Source: an uncultured Blautia sp.
GTDB taxonomy: Bacteria > Bacillota > Clostridia > Lachnospirales > Lachnospiraceae
Direction of reading: 5' to 3'
NCBI GenBank assembly: GCA_900556555.1
Contig: USPF01000011.1
Span: forward strand, 1-46,287
Length of the DNA: 46,287 nt
In this document: positions 25,474 to 34,931 of the stretch, one piece after another
How positions within the stretch are numbered: the stretch's first letter is position 1
How the letters are laid out: every line of letters begins with the position of its first letter
The notes under the pieces: model-generated
What the model was told of the DNA's origin: nothing
What the model saw: only the letters and a program-made list of their open reading frames with translations
The model's database searches: none
Program-made: the position numbers and the translations under genes

Positions 25474-27312
25474 TTATTTTTTCTGTCCTGACAAAATTCC
25501 CATTGCCGCTTCTTCTTCAAACTGTTTGGAATATAATTCGTAGTAATAACCCTTTTTATTCAGCAGTTCCCGGTGACTTCCCTGCTCAATGATTTTTCCA
25601 TCCTTTACCACCAGAATCACATCTGCTTTTCGTATGGTAGACAGGCGGTGTGCAATGACAAAGGAAGTGTGGCCTTTTAATAAATGGTCTGTAGCCTTTT
25701 GGATCAACTGTTCCGTCTGGGTATCAATGGAAGAAGTGGCTTCATCTAATACAAAAATCCTGGGATTTGCCAAAATAGCCCTGGCAAATGAGATTAACTG
25801 TTTCTCACCTGTAGAAAGCCGCCCGCCGCTTTCGCCTACATCACTGTCATAGCCTTTTTCCAGTTTCTCTGCCACGGTATCTGCGGAAACCTGTCTGGCA
25901 GCTTCTCTGATTTCCTCATCTGTAGCATCCAGATTTCCGTAACGGATATTATCATATAAGGTTCCGGAAAACAAATGTGGATTTTGAAGCACATACCCAA
26001 TCTGACTGTGAAGCCAGAGCTGGGAACGCAGACGGTAATCTTTGCCGTCAATCAGAATCCTGCCCTTTGTGGGCTCAAAAAATCTACCCAGAAGATTTAC
26101 CAGCGTCGATTTTCCTGCTCCCGTTTCTCCTACAATTGCAACATTGGTTCCTGCCGGTACGTGGAGATTAAAGTGCTCCAAAACATATTCTTTTCCATCC
26201 GGGTAACGGAAAGAAACATCTTCAAAAACAATATCACCCTTGATTTCTTCCCAGTTTTCTTTCTTAGGATGGAACATGTCCCCATATTTTGCTTCCACCT
26301 CCGGGCTGTCACAGACATTTGGCTCCTGCTCCAGCAAATCTGTCACACGTTCAATGTTCGCCTGGCAGGAAATCAGGTCTGCCAGAAGTCTTGCAAGCTG
26401 CTGAATCGGTTCAAAAATCACAACTGCATAAGAGATAAAGACAGACAGGGTTCCAAGCTGTATCAGTTCTTCCTGTACCATATAGCCGCCTCTTGCAAGA
26501 ACAATCGCCGAAGCCACAGAACTAAACAGCAAAATGGTTGGAATATAAACAGCATTCAGCTTTGCAGAATGAATGGCTGCCCGGTGCATCTGCTTCGTGA
26601 TTTCACGAAAATTTTCCTGGTTATCTTCTTCTATCACCATACTTTTTGATGTGCGGACTCCTGTGATTCCCTCATTATAGGCATTGGTAATCTGTGAATT
26701 AATCTTGCGTACCTTCCTGTTCCAATGAAGGATTTTATTCTGGAAATATACAGTCAAAAGAGCAATACACGGAACAATCAGCATAATAATCAAGGCCAGT
26801 TTCCAGTTCAGAAAAAACATAATCCCAAAGACACTGATCACATAGACAAAGGCCCAGAACATATCCACCAGCCCCCATGCCGTCATCCCTGCAATCCGTA
26901 GTGTATCACTCATCACCCTGGCATGAATATAGCCCACCGGAGTGGTGTTGTAATAGGAAAAAGACAGGGTCTGCAAGTGTTCAAACTGTGCCCATTTTAA
27001 ATCCTTTCCCACATTCATTTCAATGATTGTTGCCGCACGGACCGACACATAAACAAAAATCGTCTGCAATACTATCATAGCAACATAAGTACCTGCAAAG
27101 CTGCCGATTCCGTCTAAGGTATCCGGTGCAATAAAATGATCAATGGCATAGCTCTGAAACAGCGGCACCAGCACGTCTACGCCTGCCAGAAGCAGATTCA
27201 GTCCAATGGTAATTGCAAAATATTTCTTATACGGTTTGAAAAAGGGCAGCATCTTTGCCCATATCTGAAAACTAAATGGTTTGTTATATTCCTGTTCTTC
27301 ATATGCCGCCAT
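25474..27312 (-). CDS. Heterodimeric ABC exporter subunit with catalytic Walker B but degenerate signature (BmrD/YheH-like)
   Basis: A 612-residue half-transporter with a six-helix membrane domain (about residues 25-330) and a nucleotide-binding domain (about 360-600). Walker A is GETGAGKST and Walker B is [12 protein letters not shown] with the catalytic Glu. The signature is [14 protein letters not shown], a departure from LSGGQ. The partner gene ends three bases upstream and has the reverse pattern, so the two make one canonical and one degenerate ATP site. This is typical of heterodimeric multidrug exporters. The substrate is unknown. Confidence 0.9.
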   Translation of the reverse strand: MAAYEEQEYNKPFSFQIWAKMLPFFKPYKKYFAITIGLNLLLAGVDVLVPLFQSYAIDHFIAPDTLDGIGSFAGTYVAMIVLQTIFVYVSVRAATIIEMNVGKDLKWAQFEHLQTLSFSYYNTTPVGYIHARVMSDTLRIAGMTAWGLVDMFWAFVYVISVFGIMFFLNWKLALIIMLIVPCIALLTVYFQNKILHWNRKVRKINSQITNAYNEGITGVRTSKSMVIEEDNQENFREITKQMHRAAIHSAKLNAVYIPTILLFSSVASAIVLARGGYMVQEELIQLGTLSVFISYAVVIFEPIQQLARLLADLISCQANIERVTDLLEQEPNVCDSPEVEAKYGDMFHPKKENWEEIKGDIVFEDVSFRYPDGKEYVLEHFNLHVPAGTNVAIVGETGAGKSTLVNLLGRFFEPTKGRILIDGKDYRLRSQLWLHSQIGYVLQNPHLFSGTLYDNIRYGNLDATDEEIREAARQVSADTVAEKLEKGYDSDVGESGGRLSTGEKQLISFARAILANPRIFVLDEATSSIDTQTEQLIQKATDHLLKGHTSFVIAHRLSTIRKADVILVVKDGKIIEQGSHRELLNKKGYYYELYSKQFEEEAAMGILSGQKK

Positions 27313-27315
27313 TTC

Positions 27316-29076
27316 TTATCCCTCCACCTGTATTCTGTCATCCTGGCTCATCTGTATCTCATATACCTGACGGTAAATTCCATCTCTGGAAATCAGTTCT
27401 TCGTGAGTACCCTGCTCCTGGATTTTTCCCTGATTCAGTACCAAAATCTGATCTGCACCCATCAAGGTGGTAATCCTATGGGAGATTAAAATCACCGTAG
27501 CATTTTTGCAGGATTCAGACAGTGCCTTACGGATTTTAGCATCCGTCTGGGAATCCACAGCTGATAAAGAATCATCAAAAATCATAATCGGAGCTTTCTG
27601 CAAAAGCATCCTGGCAATTGCCACACGCTGTCTTTGTCCTCCTGAAAGGGTAACTCCTCTCTCCCCTACTAAAGTATCATAGCCATCCGGAAAACTCATG
27701 ATGGTATCATCCACACAGGCAATTTTAGCTGCCTGCCTAATCTCTTCCATAGTGGCATCCGGTACAGAAACTGCAATATTTTCCTTGATCGTTCTGGAAT
27801 ATAAAAAGGGCTCCTGCAACACAATTCCGATGTTATTCCGCAGCCATTCCAGTGGAATTTCCCGAATATTTTTCCCTCCAAGAGTAATCTCCCCCTGTCC
27901 TTCCTGAAACTCATACAAGCGGTTTAAAAGCTGTACCAGCGTTGATTTTCCGCTTCCCGTACCTCCCAAAATCCCCAGGGTACTTCCCTGTGGAATGGAG
28001 AAATCAAGATTCGAAAGCACAGGATGGCCGTCCTCATACGCAAAATTCACATGAGAAAAACGAATATCAAATGACCTGTTTTCTTCCCTATTTTCTTCCT
28101 GGTAAGTTTCTTCTGAGGCACGGATAATATAATCCACTCGCTCAAAAGAAACCCCTGCCTTGCTCATATCCGAAAGAATTCTTCCAAGTCCTCTGATTGG
28201 CCATACTAAAGTCGTGTTATAAGATGCGAATGCAATAAACTCTCCCACGGTAATAGTTCCTTGTACTGCCTCCACTGCGCCCAGCACAATAATGGTCACT
28301 ACCTGAAGTCCTGTAATTAAATCTCCTACACCCCAGTACAAACCCGATAAAGTTCCAAGGCGTATCCAGAGATTTGCAAAAATATCATTCTTCTCCCTGA
28401 ACCGCTCCATTTCAAACTTTTCTCTTCCAAAGGCACGTACTACCCGTACCCCTGTGGCATTTTCCTGAACAACCGTAGAAAGTGCCCCTTCTGCTTCGTC
28501 TGCATCTGTAAATCTTCTGGCAATCAAGCGGTAGAAAATACCAGAATATGCCACGACCAGAGGTACAAACAGAAGTACAATGAGAGACAATTTCACATTC
28601 ATGGACACCATAATGGAGAAAGAAACTACCACCAAAAACACAGTCCGGAACACTTCCAGAAGCTGTGTTACTACAAAGTTCCGGATCACTTCCACATCAG
28701 ACGTACAGCGCTGGATAATATCTCCTGTCTGGTGCTTATCATGCCATTTCATGGGCAATTTCTGCACATGAGCAAACAATGCATCTCTCATGTTTTTTGC
28801 AAAATTTTCTCCTGCCTTAGCAGTATGATATCTGCTGACATACATAGCTGCACCTGAGAAAAGTGCAACACCTACCAAAAGCAATGCCATAATCCACAAA
28901 TGTTCTGCCAGATATGGATAGTCATTCCCTTCCAGCACAGAATCTATGGTAAACCGGAAAATCTGCGGGGTCAGTGCATTGAAAACGGTTGTGATCAGAG
29001 AGGCAAGCACTGCGGCCAGAAAATATTTCTTTGCCCCTTTAAAATAACGTAAAATTAATTGAATCTTTCGTTTCAT
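27316..29076 (-). CDS. Heterodimeric ABC exporter subunit with Asp in Walker B (BmrC/YheI-like)
   Basis: A 586-residue half-transporter. Walker A is GGTGSGKST and the signature is canonical LSGGQRQRVAIAR, but Walker B reads IMIFDDSLSAVDS with Asp in place of the catalytic Glu. That marks the degenerate site of heterodimeric exporters such as BmrCD. Six membrane helices lie in about residues 15-300. I start at the ATG 29074-29076 with AAGGAA upstream; the longer frame to 29127 begins with a TTG inside the promoter region. It is the first gene of a leftward run with its partner, deoC and lipid genes. Confidence 0.9.
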   Translation of the reverse strand: MKRKIQLILRYFKGAKKYFLAAVLASLITTVFNALTPQIFRFTIDSVLEGNDYPYLAEHLWIMALLLVGVALFSGAAMYVSRYHTAKAGENFAKNMRDALFAHVQKLPMKWHDKHQTGDIIQRCTSDVEVIRNFVVTQLLEVFRTVFLVVVSFSIMVSMNVKLSLIVLLFVPLVVAYSGIFYRLIARRFTDADEAEGALSTVVQENATGVRVVRAFGREKFEMERFREKNDIFANLWIRLGTLSGLYWGVGDLITGLQVVTIIVLGAVEAVQGTITVGEFIAFASYNTTLVWPIRGLGRILSDMSKAGVSFERVDYIIRASEETYQEENREENRSFDIRFSHVNFAYEDGHPVLSNLDFSIPQGSTLGILGGTGSGKSTLVQLLNRLYEFQEGQGEITLGGKNIREIPLEWLRNNIGIVLQEPFLYSRTIKENIAVSVPDATMEEIRQAAKIACVDDTIMSFPDGYDTLVGERGVTLSGGQRQRVAIARMLLQKAPIMIFDDSLSAVDSQTDAKIRKALSESCKNATVILISHRITTLMGADQILVLNQGKIQEQGTHEELISRDGIYRQVYEIQMSQDDRIQVEG

Positions 29077-29118
29077 AAGTTTTTCCTTTTCATCCCCTCT
29101 TTTATTTTCATGTAGTCC

Positions 29119-29147
29119 ATTATACAATACAATTCCCTATATGAAAA
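29119..29147 (-). promoter_or_regulatory. Promoter for the ABC exporter genes
   Basis: On the minus strand TTTTCA (29142-29147), 17 bases, then perfect TATAAT (29119-29124), about 43 bases before the ATG at 29076. Confidence 0.55.
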
Positions 29148-29188
29148 CAATCACTTAACCCAGGTTGAACTTTTTCTGGCAGTGTAAC

Positions 29189-29230
29189 AAAAAAATATCC
29201 CTTGTTCTGTGTTGTGAACAAGAGATATTT
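29189..29230 (-). terminator. Terminator after the AlbA_2 regulator gene
   Basis: Bases 29193-29207 and 29216-29230 form a 15-bp stem with one mismatch and an 8-base loop. On the minus strand it is followed by a T-run (29189-29195 in plus A residues). It lies 45 bases after the regulator stop. Confidence 0.85.
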
Positions 29231-29274
29231 ACAATGCAGTCTAAAAAACCTTTTGCCTGCTTCTCAATTTCTGA

Positions 29275-30588
29275 TTACTCTGAAATACGGTAATGGGTAT
29301 TCTTCCCTTTGCCTTCCTGGATGATTTGCATTTTATCTATCATCCGTCTTAATAAACGTCCACATGTTGTCTGGCTGATTTCCAGCTCCTTTTCTACATC
29401 TTTTCTTGTGAAAGTTCCTTGCCGCTTTGCCAGATTGATTACCGCTTCCTCCGCTAAGTATTCTTCGGTTTTATTTGCACCTTGCTTTTCCTGATTGGTA
29501 TGAACATTCAGATTTGGAAGAATGACTTTAAAAGCATTGTCGGAAATCTCAATCTTAGGTTCCTTTCCCGTTTCCGAATAGGCTTCTTTCATCTTCAATA
29601 TTCCGGTTCCATATGCTTCAATCAATTCCAACCGGTAAAAGACATTTGCCAATTTCATATTTCGGCATACAGAAATACCCATCAAAACATCATTCAAGGT
29701 AACACCGCTTACAAGTCCTCCAATAGAAGTAAATTCAAGCCGATCTTCGTACAGACTGATAAAAGTGCTTGCCCTGAAAGAATATTCACGATGCACAAGC
29801 AGGTTCAGAAGTGCTTCCCTGACCGCAGTTTCCGGATAATCCCTCTGATCAATCCGATATAACTTTTGAAAAGTGGAATGTGTCTGGTTTCGAAAATCAA
29901 TATAGTCATAAACTTCATCCATCTGTTGGAACAAAGAGCCTGAAAATTCTTTTCGATCCTTAAACTGGTTTTGTGTTGTTCCCTCAAAAGCAGCCACCTT
30001 AATTGTGTGCACACACTGGTCGGACAGCAAAAGTCCAAGATTTGTATAAACTCCGTCATGAGTCATAATCCCTAGTGTCTTCATCTGGGCTTCCCCAAAT
30101 GATACATTTCTTTTGGAAAATTCTTTCTTGGCTGCCTCAAAAGTTAAATTCTGTTCCAAAGACCGCATTTCCTCAAAATGATCTCCATCTGTCTCTTTAA
30201 TCATACGTCGGATTGCAGTATTGGTAGCTGGTACAGCCGAATATCCCTGACGAACAAACACACCTTCTGGGCGTAAACCTTTCTTCGCAACATAATACGG
30301 CCGTTCTGTTCCCTGCTGAATATCAATAGCAACAATCTGTTTCCCATCTTCATTCAATGTCTTGTAATGAAGGAACATTGTAACATCTGGTTTGATGGCG
30401 TCCCGAACCATGTTGCTGATCTGCAAGGCAATTCCATCCGGGTCATCTACGCCAATTATGGTTCCATCATCCTGAACCCCGATATACAATTTACCACCTT
30501 CACAATTTGCAAATGCAATAATTTCCTTCTTTATGTCGTCTACTACCATCGACTTCAATTCTACAGTTTCGCTCTCCTGAAAAATCAT
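29275..30588 (-). CDS. AlbA_2 (Schlafen-type) ATP-binding regulator with C-terminal winged helix
   Basis: A 437-residue protein. Residues 5-125 are the AlbA_2/Schlafen-like domain with ESETVELKSMVVDDIKKEI, IIAFANCEGGKLYIGVQDDG and a later VRQGYSAVPA strand. Residues about 250-360 resemble the HATPase_c_4 module (AVREALLNLLVHREY, EAYGTGILKMKEAY). The last 65 residues form a winged helix (GTFTRKDVEKELEISQTTC). ATG 30586-30588 follows AGGAGG. Such proteins are annotated as putative transcriptional regulators or stress/defence proteins. Its own promoter is covered by repeated TGGTTAGAAT motifs, which suggests autoregulation by the winged helix. Confidence 0.82.
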   Translation of the reverse strand: MIFQESETVELKSMVVDDIKKEIIAFANCEGGKLYIGVQDDGTIIGVDDPDGIALQISNMVRDAIKPDVTMFLHYKTLNEDGKQIVAIDIQQGTERPYYVAKKGLRPEGVFVRQGYSAVPATNTAIRRMIKETDGDHFEEMRSLEQNLTFEAAKKEFSKRNVSFGEAQMKTLGIMTHDGVYTNLGLLLSDQCVHTIKVAAFEGTTQNQFKDRKEFSGSLFQQMDEVYDYIDFRNQTHSTFQKLYRIDQRDYPETAVREALLNLLVHREYSFRASTFISLYEDRLEFTSIGGLVSGVTLNDVLMGISVCRNMKLANVFYRLELIEAYGTGILKMKEAYSETGKEPKIEISDNAFKVILPNLNVHTNQEKQGANKTEEYLAEEAVINLAKRQGTFTRKDVEKELEISQTTCGRLLRRMIDKMQIIQEGKGKNTHYRISE

Positions 30589-30618
30589 CTCACCGCCTCC
30601 TGTAAATATTCTACCCAA

Positions 30619-30647
30619 ATTCTAATCATTCTAACCATTCTTGTCAA
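30619..30647 (-). promoter_or_regulatory. Promoter of the AlbA_2 regulator gene
   Basis: On the minus strand a perfect TTGACA (30642-30647), 17 bases, then TAGAAT (30619-30624), about 30 bases before the ATG. The spacer and -10 hold copies of the repeat described in the next entry. Confidence 0.75.
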
Positions 30648-30677
30648 CATCTGGTTAGAATAATGGTTAGAATGATT
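30619..30677. promoter_or_regulatory. Operator-like repeat cluster over the AlbA_2 regulator promoter
   Basis: A 16-bp perfect inverted repeat, AATCATTCTAACCATT (30624-30639) and AATGGTTAGAATGATT (30662-30677), has a 22-base spacer. The core TGGTTAGAAT also occurs at 30652-30661 and 30664-30673 (12-base period), and its complement ATTCTAACCA at 30628-30637. A shorter ATTCTAA at 30619-30625 overlaps the -10. Three full copies and one partial copy surround the consensus promoter, so a bound dimer or tetramer would block polymerase. Confidence 0.65.
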
Positions 30678-30745
30678 TCCACAGAGAAGTTGTCCGACCG
30701 AAAAAGCCGGAAGGTAAGCAGCATATGGTTCATGTTCCTTGTCTG

Positions 30746-31948
30746 CTATTCACAAAATGCCTGTAAAAATCCCCTCAGGTCCTCTTCTGTTCCCACAAGA
30801 GACCCCTGTATCATCGGCGGTTTCCCGCCTCCTTTTCCCTGGAACTGCTGGTTTAACGCCTTTCCAATTGCCCGGATATCCTGTCCCTGGCTTCCCAGCA
30901 CATATTTCCATCCTTCCGTGTCATTCCCGGCAAAGACACCGCAGCACCCTTGGGTCAGCTTCATGGCATCATTGACAAAATTCCGCATGGCAATGGCATC
31001 CAGTTCTTCCACAAACAGCAAAACATCCCCATCTGGCTGTCTTCTGCATTGTTCTTTTGCGTCTTCCAGGCATCCTGCCACATATCTTTCCTGCAATTTC
31101 TTGACTTTTTCTTTCTGAAATGCAACTTCTTCTTCCAGACGGTTTACTGCCTGTACTACCTGTTCCTGTTTAGCAGAAAGACGGGTGGAAATGGCCACGA
31201 CACTTTCCTCTTTCTGATTATAATCTGCCAGTGCCCGAAATCCACAGAGCATAGATAGCCTCATTCCGCCTTTATAATGGATAGCACCAACCAGTTTAAT
31301 GATTCCCACGCTTCCTGTTGTCTTGACATGAGGTGCACAGCAAGCACAACTGTCATATCCAGGTATCTGCACAATACGCACCTGCCCCTGGATTTCAATT
31401 TTGCTTCTGTAAAAAATATGCTCCAGTTCTTCTTTTGAAGGATACAGCACCTGAATAGGAATATTTTCTACAACAGCCTGGTTTGCCTCATATTCAATTT
31501 TACGCAGTTCTTCCTGGGTGAGTGGGCCGTCATAGTCCATCGTTACCTCATCTTTTCCCAGATGAAATCCTACATTCTTATACCCAAAATGTTTGTGTAC
31601 GATTCCTGACACAATATGTTCTCCCGTGTGCTGCTGCATTTTGGAAAAACGTTCCTGAAAATCTAGTTTTCCACGAACCACTGTACCTGGCTCCAGAAAC
31701 TCACTGGTATAATGCAGTACCATTCCATCTTTTTCCTGCACGTCAAGAACCTGTACGATCTGTTCTCCCGCACACAGAGTACCTGTATCGCTGCTCTGTC
31801 CTCCTCCTTCTGGAAAAAAGGCAGTTCTGTCAAGAACCGCCTCATATTTTGCCTCTGATTTTCCGTCAGAACCAAGAGGATTGCAGGATAACACGTTTGC
31901 CTCAAACTCAGAAACATAGCTGTCCTGATAAAATAATTTTTCTGTCAT
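30746..31948 (-). CDS. Alanyl-tRNA editing protein (AlaX-type, with DHHA1 tail)
   Basis: A 400-residue free-standing trans-editing protein. It removes serine or glycine wrongly attached to tRNA-Ala. The zinc ligands of the editing domain are seen in HTGEH near residue 112 and CACCAPHV near residue 205. TAFFPEGGGQSSDTG is the usual N-terminal block. The C-terminal third is a DHHA1 domain with QQFQGKGGGKPPMIQGS. The length matches AlaX-L forms. Its ATG overlaps the homoserine dehydrogenase stop by four bases, an odd partner for an editing factor. Confidence 0.9.
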   Translation of the reverse strand: MTEKLFYQDSYVSEFEANVLSCNPLGSDGKSEAKYEAVLDRTAFFPEGGGQSSDTGTLCAGEQIVQVLDVQEKDGMVLHYTSEFLEPGTVVRGKLDFQERFSKMQQHTGEHIVSGIVHKHFGYKNVGFHLGKDEVTMDYDGPLTQEELRKIEYEANQAVVENIPIQVLYPSKEELEHIFYRSKIEIQGQVRIVQIPGYDSCACCAPHVKTTGSVGIIKLVGAIHYKGGMRLSMLCGFRALADYNQKEESVVAISTRLSAKQEQVVQAVNRLEEEVAFQKEKVKKLQERYVAGCLEDAKEQCRRQPDGDVLLFVEELDAIAMRNFVNDAMKLTQGCCGVFAGNDTEGWKYVLGSQGQDIRAIGKALNQQFQGKGGGKPPMIQGSLVGTEEDLRGFLQAFCE

Positions 31949-33243
31949 GCTTCCTCTCCATAAACCCTGATAATCGAAGAAATTTTATGTACTACATTCA
32001 TATTTTCCAAAATGAGCATAGCATCATTGAAATTTCCCTCTTTTACTTTTGATGTCACCACCACAATTTCTGCCAGATTCTCATATTTGTGTTTCTGAAT
32101 CATCTGGGCAATACTTACTTTATTATTTCCCAGTACGCTGGCAATGCTTGCAAGCACACCTGGATTATCATCCACATGAATACGCAGGAAAAATCTGCTC
32201 TCGGTTTCTTCCTGGCTTTTGATTGGAATCTGTTTATAGCAGGTACAGTGAATACGTCCTGTACACTGGAAGAGAATATTTCTTACGATATCAAATACAT
32301 CCCCCACAATGGCACTGGCTGTAGGCAGTTCTCCTGCTCCACGGCCATAGAACATGGTGTCATCCACTGCATCTCCATGAACAAATACTGCATTAAAAGA
32401 ATCATTTACCGTAGCCAACGGATGATTTTCCGGAACCAGCATAGGCTGTACCGTCACTTCGATTCCTGTCTCTGTATTTCTTGCCACACCAAGAAGTTTA
32501 ATGACGCAGTTTAACTCTTTTGCATAACGGATATCTTTAGAAGAAATATGGGTAATGCCCTCGGTGCTTACATCATCAAAGGTCACTCTGGAATTAAAGG
32601 CAATGGACGCCATAATCGCCATTTTCCGCCCTGCATCATATCCCTGAATATCCGCAGTGGGGTCTGCTTCCGCATAACCAAGTCTGGTAGCCAGAGCCAG
32701 GGCTTCCGCAAACTCCATTCCCTCCTGGGTCATCTTCGTGAGAATAAAGTTCGTAGTTCCATTTACGATTCCCACAACCTCTGATATGTGATTTCCTGCC
32801 AGGCACTGCTTCAGTGGGCGGATAATGGGAATCCCCCCTGCGACAGATGCCTCAAACAAAAAGTCACAATGATTCTCTGACGCACAGTCCAGCAATTCCC
32901 CTCCATGAGAAGCTACCAAATCTTTATTCGCTGTTACCACATGTTTCCCTGCTTTTAAAGCATCTGTGATATAAGTGCGGGCAGGTTCTATACCACCCAT
33001 AACTTCAATGACAATATCTATCTCTTCATCCTGAAGAATTTCCTGCCAGTTATTAGTCAAAAGCTCCGGCTCTTGAATTTTTGCTGCTGCTTTTTTCAGG
33101 TTTCTCACTAAAATTTTTTTAATTTCCACCACAGCACCGATTTTCTGTTCCATCTCTGGCAACTGATTCTTTAATACCTTGTACACCCCTGTTCCTACAG
33201 TTCCAAGCCCAAGAAGTGCTGCATGTAATACTTTTTTACTCAT
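31945..33243 (-). CDS. hom: Homoserine dehydrogenase
   Basis: A 432-residue enzyme that reduces aspartate semialdehyde to homoserine on the way to threonine and methionine. The NAD(P)-binding loop is ALLGLGTVGTGVYKVL at residues 9-24. ANKDLVASHGGEL and GIVNGTTNFILTKM are family signatures, and GYAEADPTADIQGYDAGRK is the substrate region. The C-terminal 80 residues are an ACT domain (RIHVDDNPGVLASIASVL), which suggests feedback control by threonine. Its start overlaps the upstream PHP gene by eight bases. Confidence 0.95.
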   Translation of the reverse strand: MSKKVLHAALLGLGTVGTGVYKVLKNQLPEMEQKIGAVVEIKKILVRNLKKAAAKIQEPELLTNNWQEILQDEEIDIVIEVMGGIEPARTYITDALKAGKHVVTANKDLVASHGGELLDCASENHCDFLFEASVAGGIPIIRPLKQCLAGNHISEVVGIVNGTTNFILTKMTQEGMEFAEALALATRLGYAEADPTADIQGYDAGRKMAIMASIAFNSRVTFDDVSTEGITHISSKDIRYAKELNCVIKLLGVARNTETGIEVTVQPMLVPENHPLATVNDSFNAVFVHGDAVDDTMFYGRGAGELPTASAIVGDVFDIVRNILFQCTGRIHCTCYKQIPIKSQEETESRFFLRIHVDDNPGVLASIASVLGNNKVSIAQMIQKHKYENLAEIVVVTSKVKEGNFNDAMLILENMNVVHKISSIIRVYGEEA

Positions 33244-34054
33244 TTTCTTTTTCCTTTACCTTTTCAACATCTACACGCTCTACATAGCCTTTTTTCATTT
33301 TACTGCTGCGTTTTAATGCTTTGCTCCATCCGCCTACTTTATTGTAGACCCAGAAAGAATGAGAAAGAACCATCTTGGCTTTTCCGATTTTTTCTTTTGC
33401 TGTACCATTATAGATCGTGCCTCCACATTCAAACTTCGTGCCTTTCATAATATGCATGATCAAATCTGACTCACAGGTAACATCGTCAGGTATTTCCGTG
33501 TAAGCCATTCCGATACAGTCAGCACGGTGTGCATCACTTCCGCCTGTTCCCGGAAGATCATACTTGTCAGCAATCGCTTTTGCCTTGTCATTGACAGACT
33601 GTGGTTCACAGGCATTAAAAGTCTCCATAAAATCGAATTCTTTGATAATATCTGGATTTCTCTGGTATGCCTTTGCATTCATAAAGCTCATGAATTTCTC
33701 TCCACAGGGATGTGCCGGTCCAAGAATCCCACCATAATTATGGACAATGGGAATCAGCATCTGTAAGGGCATGCCTCTTAATTCCAGAAGCCTCAGCTTA
33801 ATATTCTCCGGCATAATCACAATAATATGGCCTGCATCCAGGGTATCATATTCAATTCCCTTTAAAACCAGGAAATCTGTATATTTATCCCCCTTGATAT
33901 TCTTTTTCCACTGGCGGTATCCACCGTAAGAATCGTGGTCTGTCACTAACATTCCGCCAAATCCCTGATTTCTGAGCATACGGATATATTCCTCTATTGG
34001 AACCTTTCCATCAATAGAACCTTCTTTTGTATGGCAATGCATGTCAATTTTCAT
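33236..34054 (-). CDS. PHP-domain phosphoesterase-like protein
   Basis: A 272-residue PHP protein. Metal-binding motifs are MHCHTKEGSIDG at residues 4-15, VTDHDSYGG near 38, PAHPCGEKF near 111 and GTGGSDAHRADCIG near 170. These proteins hydrolyse phosphoesters, for example nucleoside 3',5'-bisphosphates or histidinol phosphate. The ATG at 34052-34054 follows GGAG eight bases upstream; an earlier in-frame start at 34075 lacks a site. It overlaps hom by eight bases. The substrate is unknown. The C-terminal 60 residues are basic and lie outside the core domain. Confidence 0.85.
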   Translation of the reverse strand: MKIDMHCHTKEGSIDGKVPIEEYIRMLRNQGFGGMLVTDHDSYGGYRQWKKNIKGDKYTDFLVLKGIEYDTLDAGHIIVIMPENIKLRLLELRGMPLQMLIPIVHNYGGILGPAHPCGEKFMSFMNAKAYQRNPDIIKEFDFMETFNACEPQSVNDKAKAIADKYDLPGTGGSDAHRADCIGMAYTEIPDDVTCESDLIMHIMKGTKFECGGTIYNGTAKEKIGKAKMVLSHSFWVYNKVGGWSKALKRSSKMKKGYVERVDVEKVKEKENE

Positions 34055-34082
34055 GACAACATCTCCTTTCACCAATGTTTCA

Positions 34083-34865
34083 TCAAAGCCCGAATCTTTG
34101 TCTCATGGCTCCGATTTTTTCCTTTGGAAGTACCAGATTAAAACCTTGAGGGTTCACCGCTACACCCTTGGCCACAGGAATCACTACTTTTTCAAGATTT
34201 TCAAAAGCTACCATCATTGCAGTAAATTTATTCTCTTTATTGAATTTTCTGAATTCTTCTGCATCGGAAAAAACCGGCTGGTAAATATCTCCATTTTGTG
34301 TCTTGATATATGGAACCTGCACATTTTCAGGACTCTGTCCTTCTTCCGGCTTATTGACAGCCACCAGATATTTACTCTTGACCAAATTGGCTGCGGTCTC
34401 TTCTTCCAGTTCTTTTAGATTTTCTTTTTCTTCCATTTCCACACCACGGCGCAGTTCCTGCATGAAATAAATACCGGAAAGCTGAAGCTGTGGATTCAGC
34501 AGCGGTCTTTTCTCCTCTGGAAGTTTGGAAAAATCAGGCTTTCTCACAATTTCTTCTAAATCCAGTTCCGTTTTCTCATTCTTCCCAAAATATACAACAC
34601 TGTTAACACCCAGGGTATATAACACAGTATAAAAGCTCAGGAAACTCTGATTTTCCACACGGATAGATGCAAGGGGATTTTTCTTTTCCACCAGGGGTTT
34701 TACAACTTCTTCTAAAGTTTCTTTTTCCTCGAAAATCCAAATCTGGTCATTAAAGCTTTCCGGATCACAAATAACAAAAGGTAATCTTGTAGCTCTGGAA
34801 AGTATGGTAAATACCTCCTTTTGTGTCTGAATTTTCCGAATCAGTTCAAGTCTTGCGTTGTCCAT
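34083..34865 (-). CDS. SseB N-terminal-domain protein
   Basis: A 260-residue cytosolic protein. Residues about 160-258 match the SseB N-terminal domain, with KYLVAVN, VPYIKTQNGDIYQPVFSDAE, and VAVNPQGFNLVLPKE. The first 150 residues show no family I recognise. The family name comes from enhanced serine sensitivity, and the molecular role is unclear. It begins a leftward run with the PHP protein, hom and the AlaX gene, 28 bases apart from the PHP gene, and has its own promoter. Confidence 0.7.
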   Translation of the reverse strand: MDNARLELIRKIQTQKEVFTILSRATRLPFVICDPESFNDQIWIFEEKETLEEVVKPLVEKKNPLASIRVENQSFLSFYTVLYTLGVNSVVYFGKNEKTELDLEEIVRKPDFSKLPEEKRPLLNPQLQLSGIYFMQELRRGVEMEEKENLKELEEETAANLVKSKYLVAVNKPEEGQSPENVQVPYIKTQNGDIYQPVFSDAEEFRKFNKENKFTAMMVAFENLEKVVIPVAKGVAVNPQGFNLVLPKEKIGAMRQRFGL

Positions 34866-34899
34866 TTCTTTTTCTCCTGTTGTAATCTATTCTATGTCT

Positions 34900-34928
34900 A
34901 TTATACACCATTTTCTGATTTTTGTCCT
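34900..34928 (-). promoter_or_regulatory. Promoter for the SseB-PHP-hom-AlaX run
   Basis: On the minus strand AGGACA (34923-34928), 17 bases, then TATAAT (34900-34905), 35 bases before the ATG at 34865. The -35 is imperfect. Confidence 0.5.
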
Positions 34929-34931
34929 CTG

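Noticed and set aside
25975..26649. Long plus-strand frame opposite the ABC exporter subunit
   Set aside because: It lies antisense to strongly conserved exporter motifs and its translation is Cys/His/Phe-rich without any recognisable family.
30663..31118. Plus-strand frame opposite the AlaX gene end
   Set aside because: Antisense to the DHHA1 motif region; starts inside the operator repeats and is Ser/Pro-rich.
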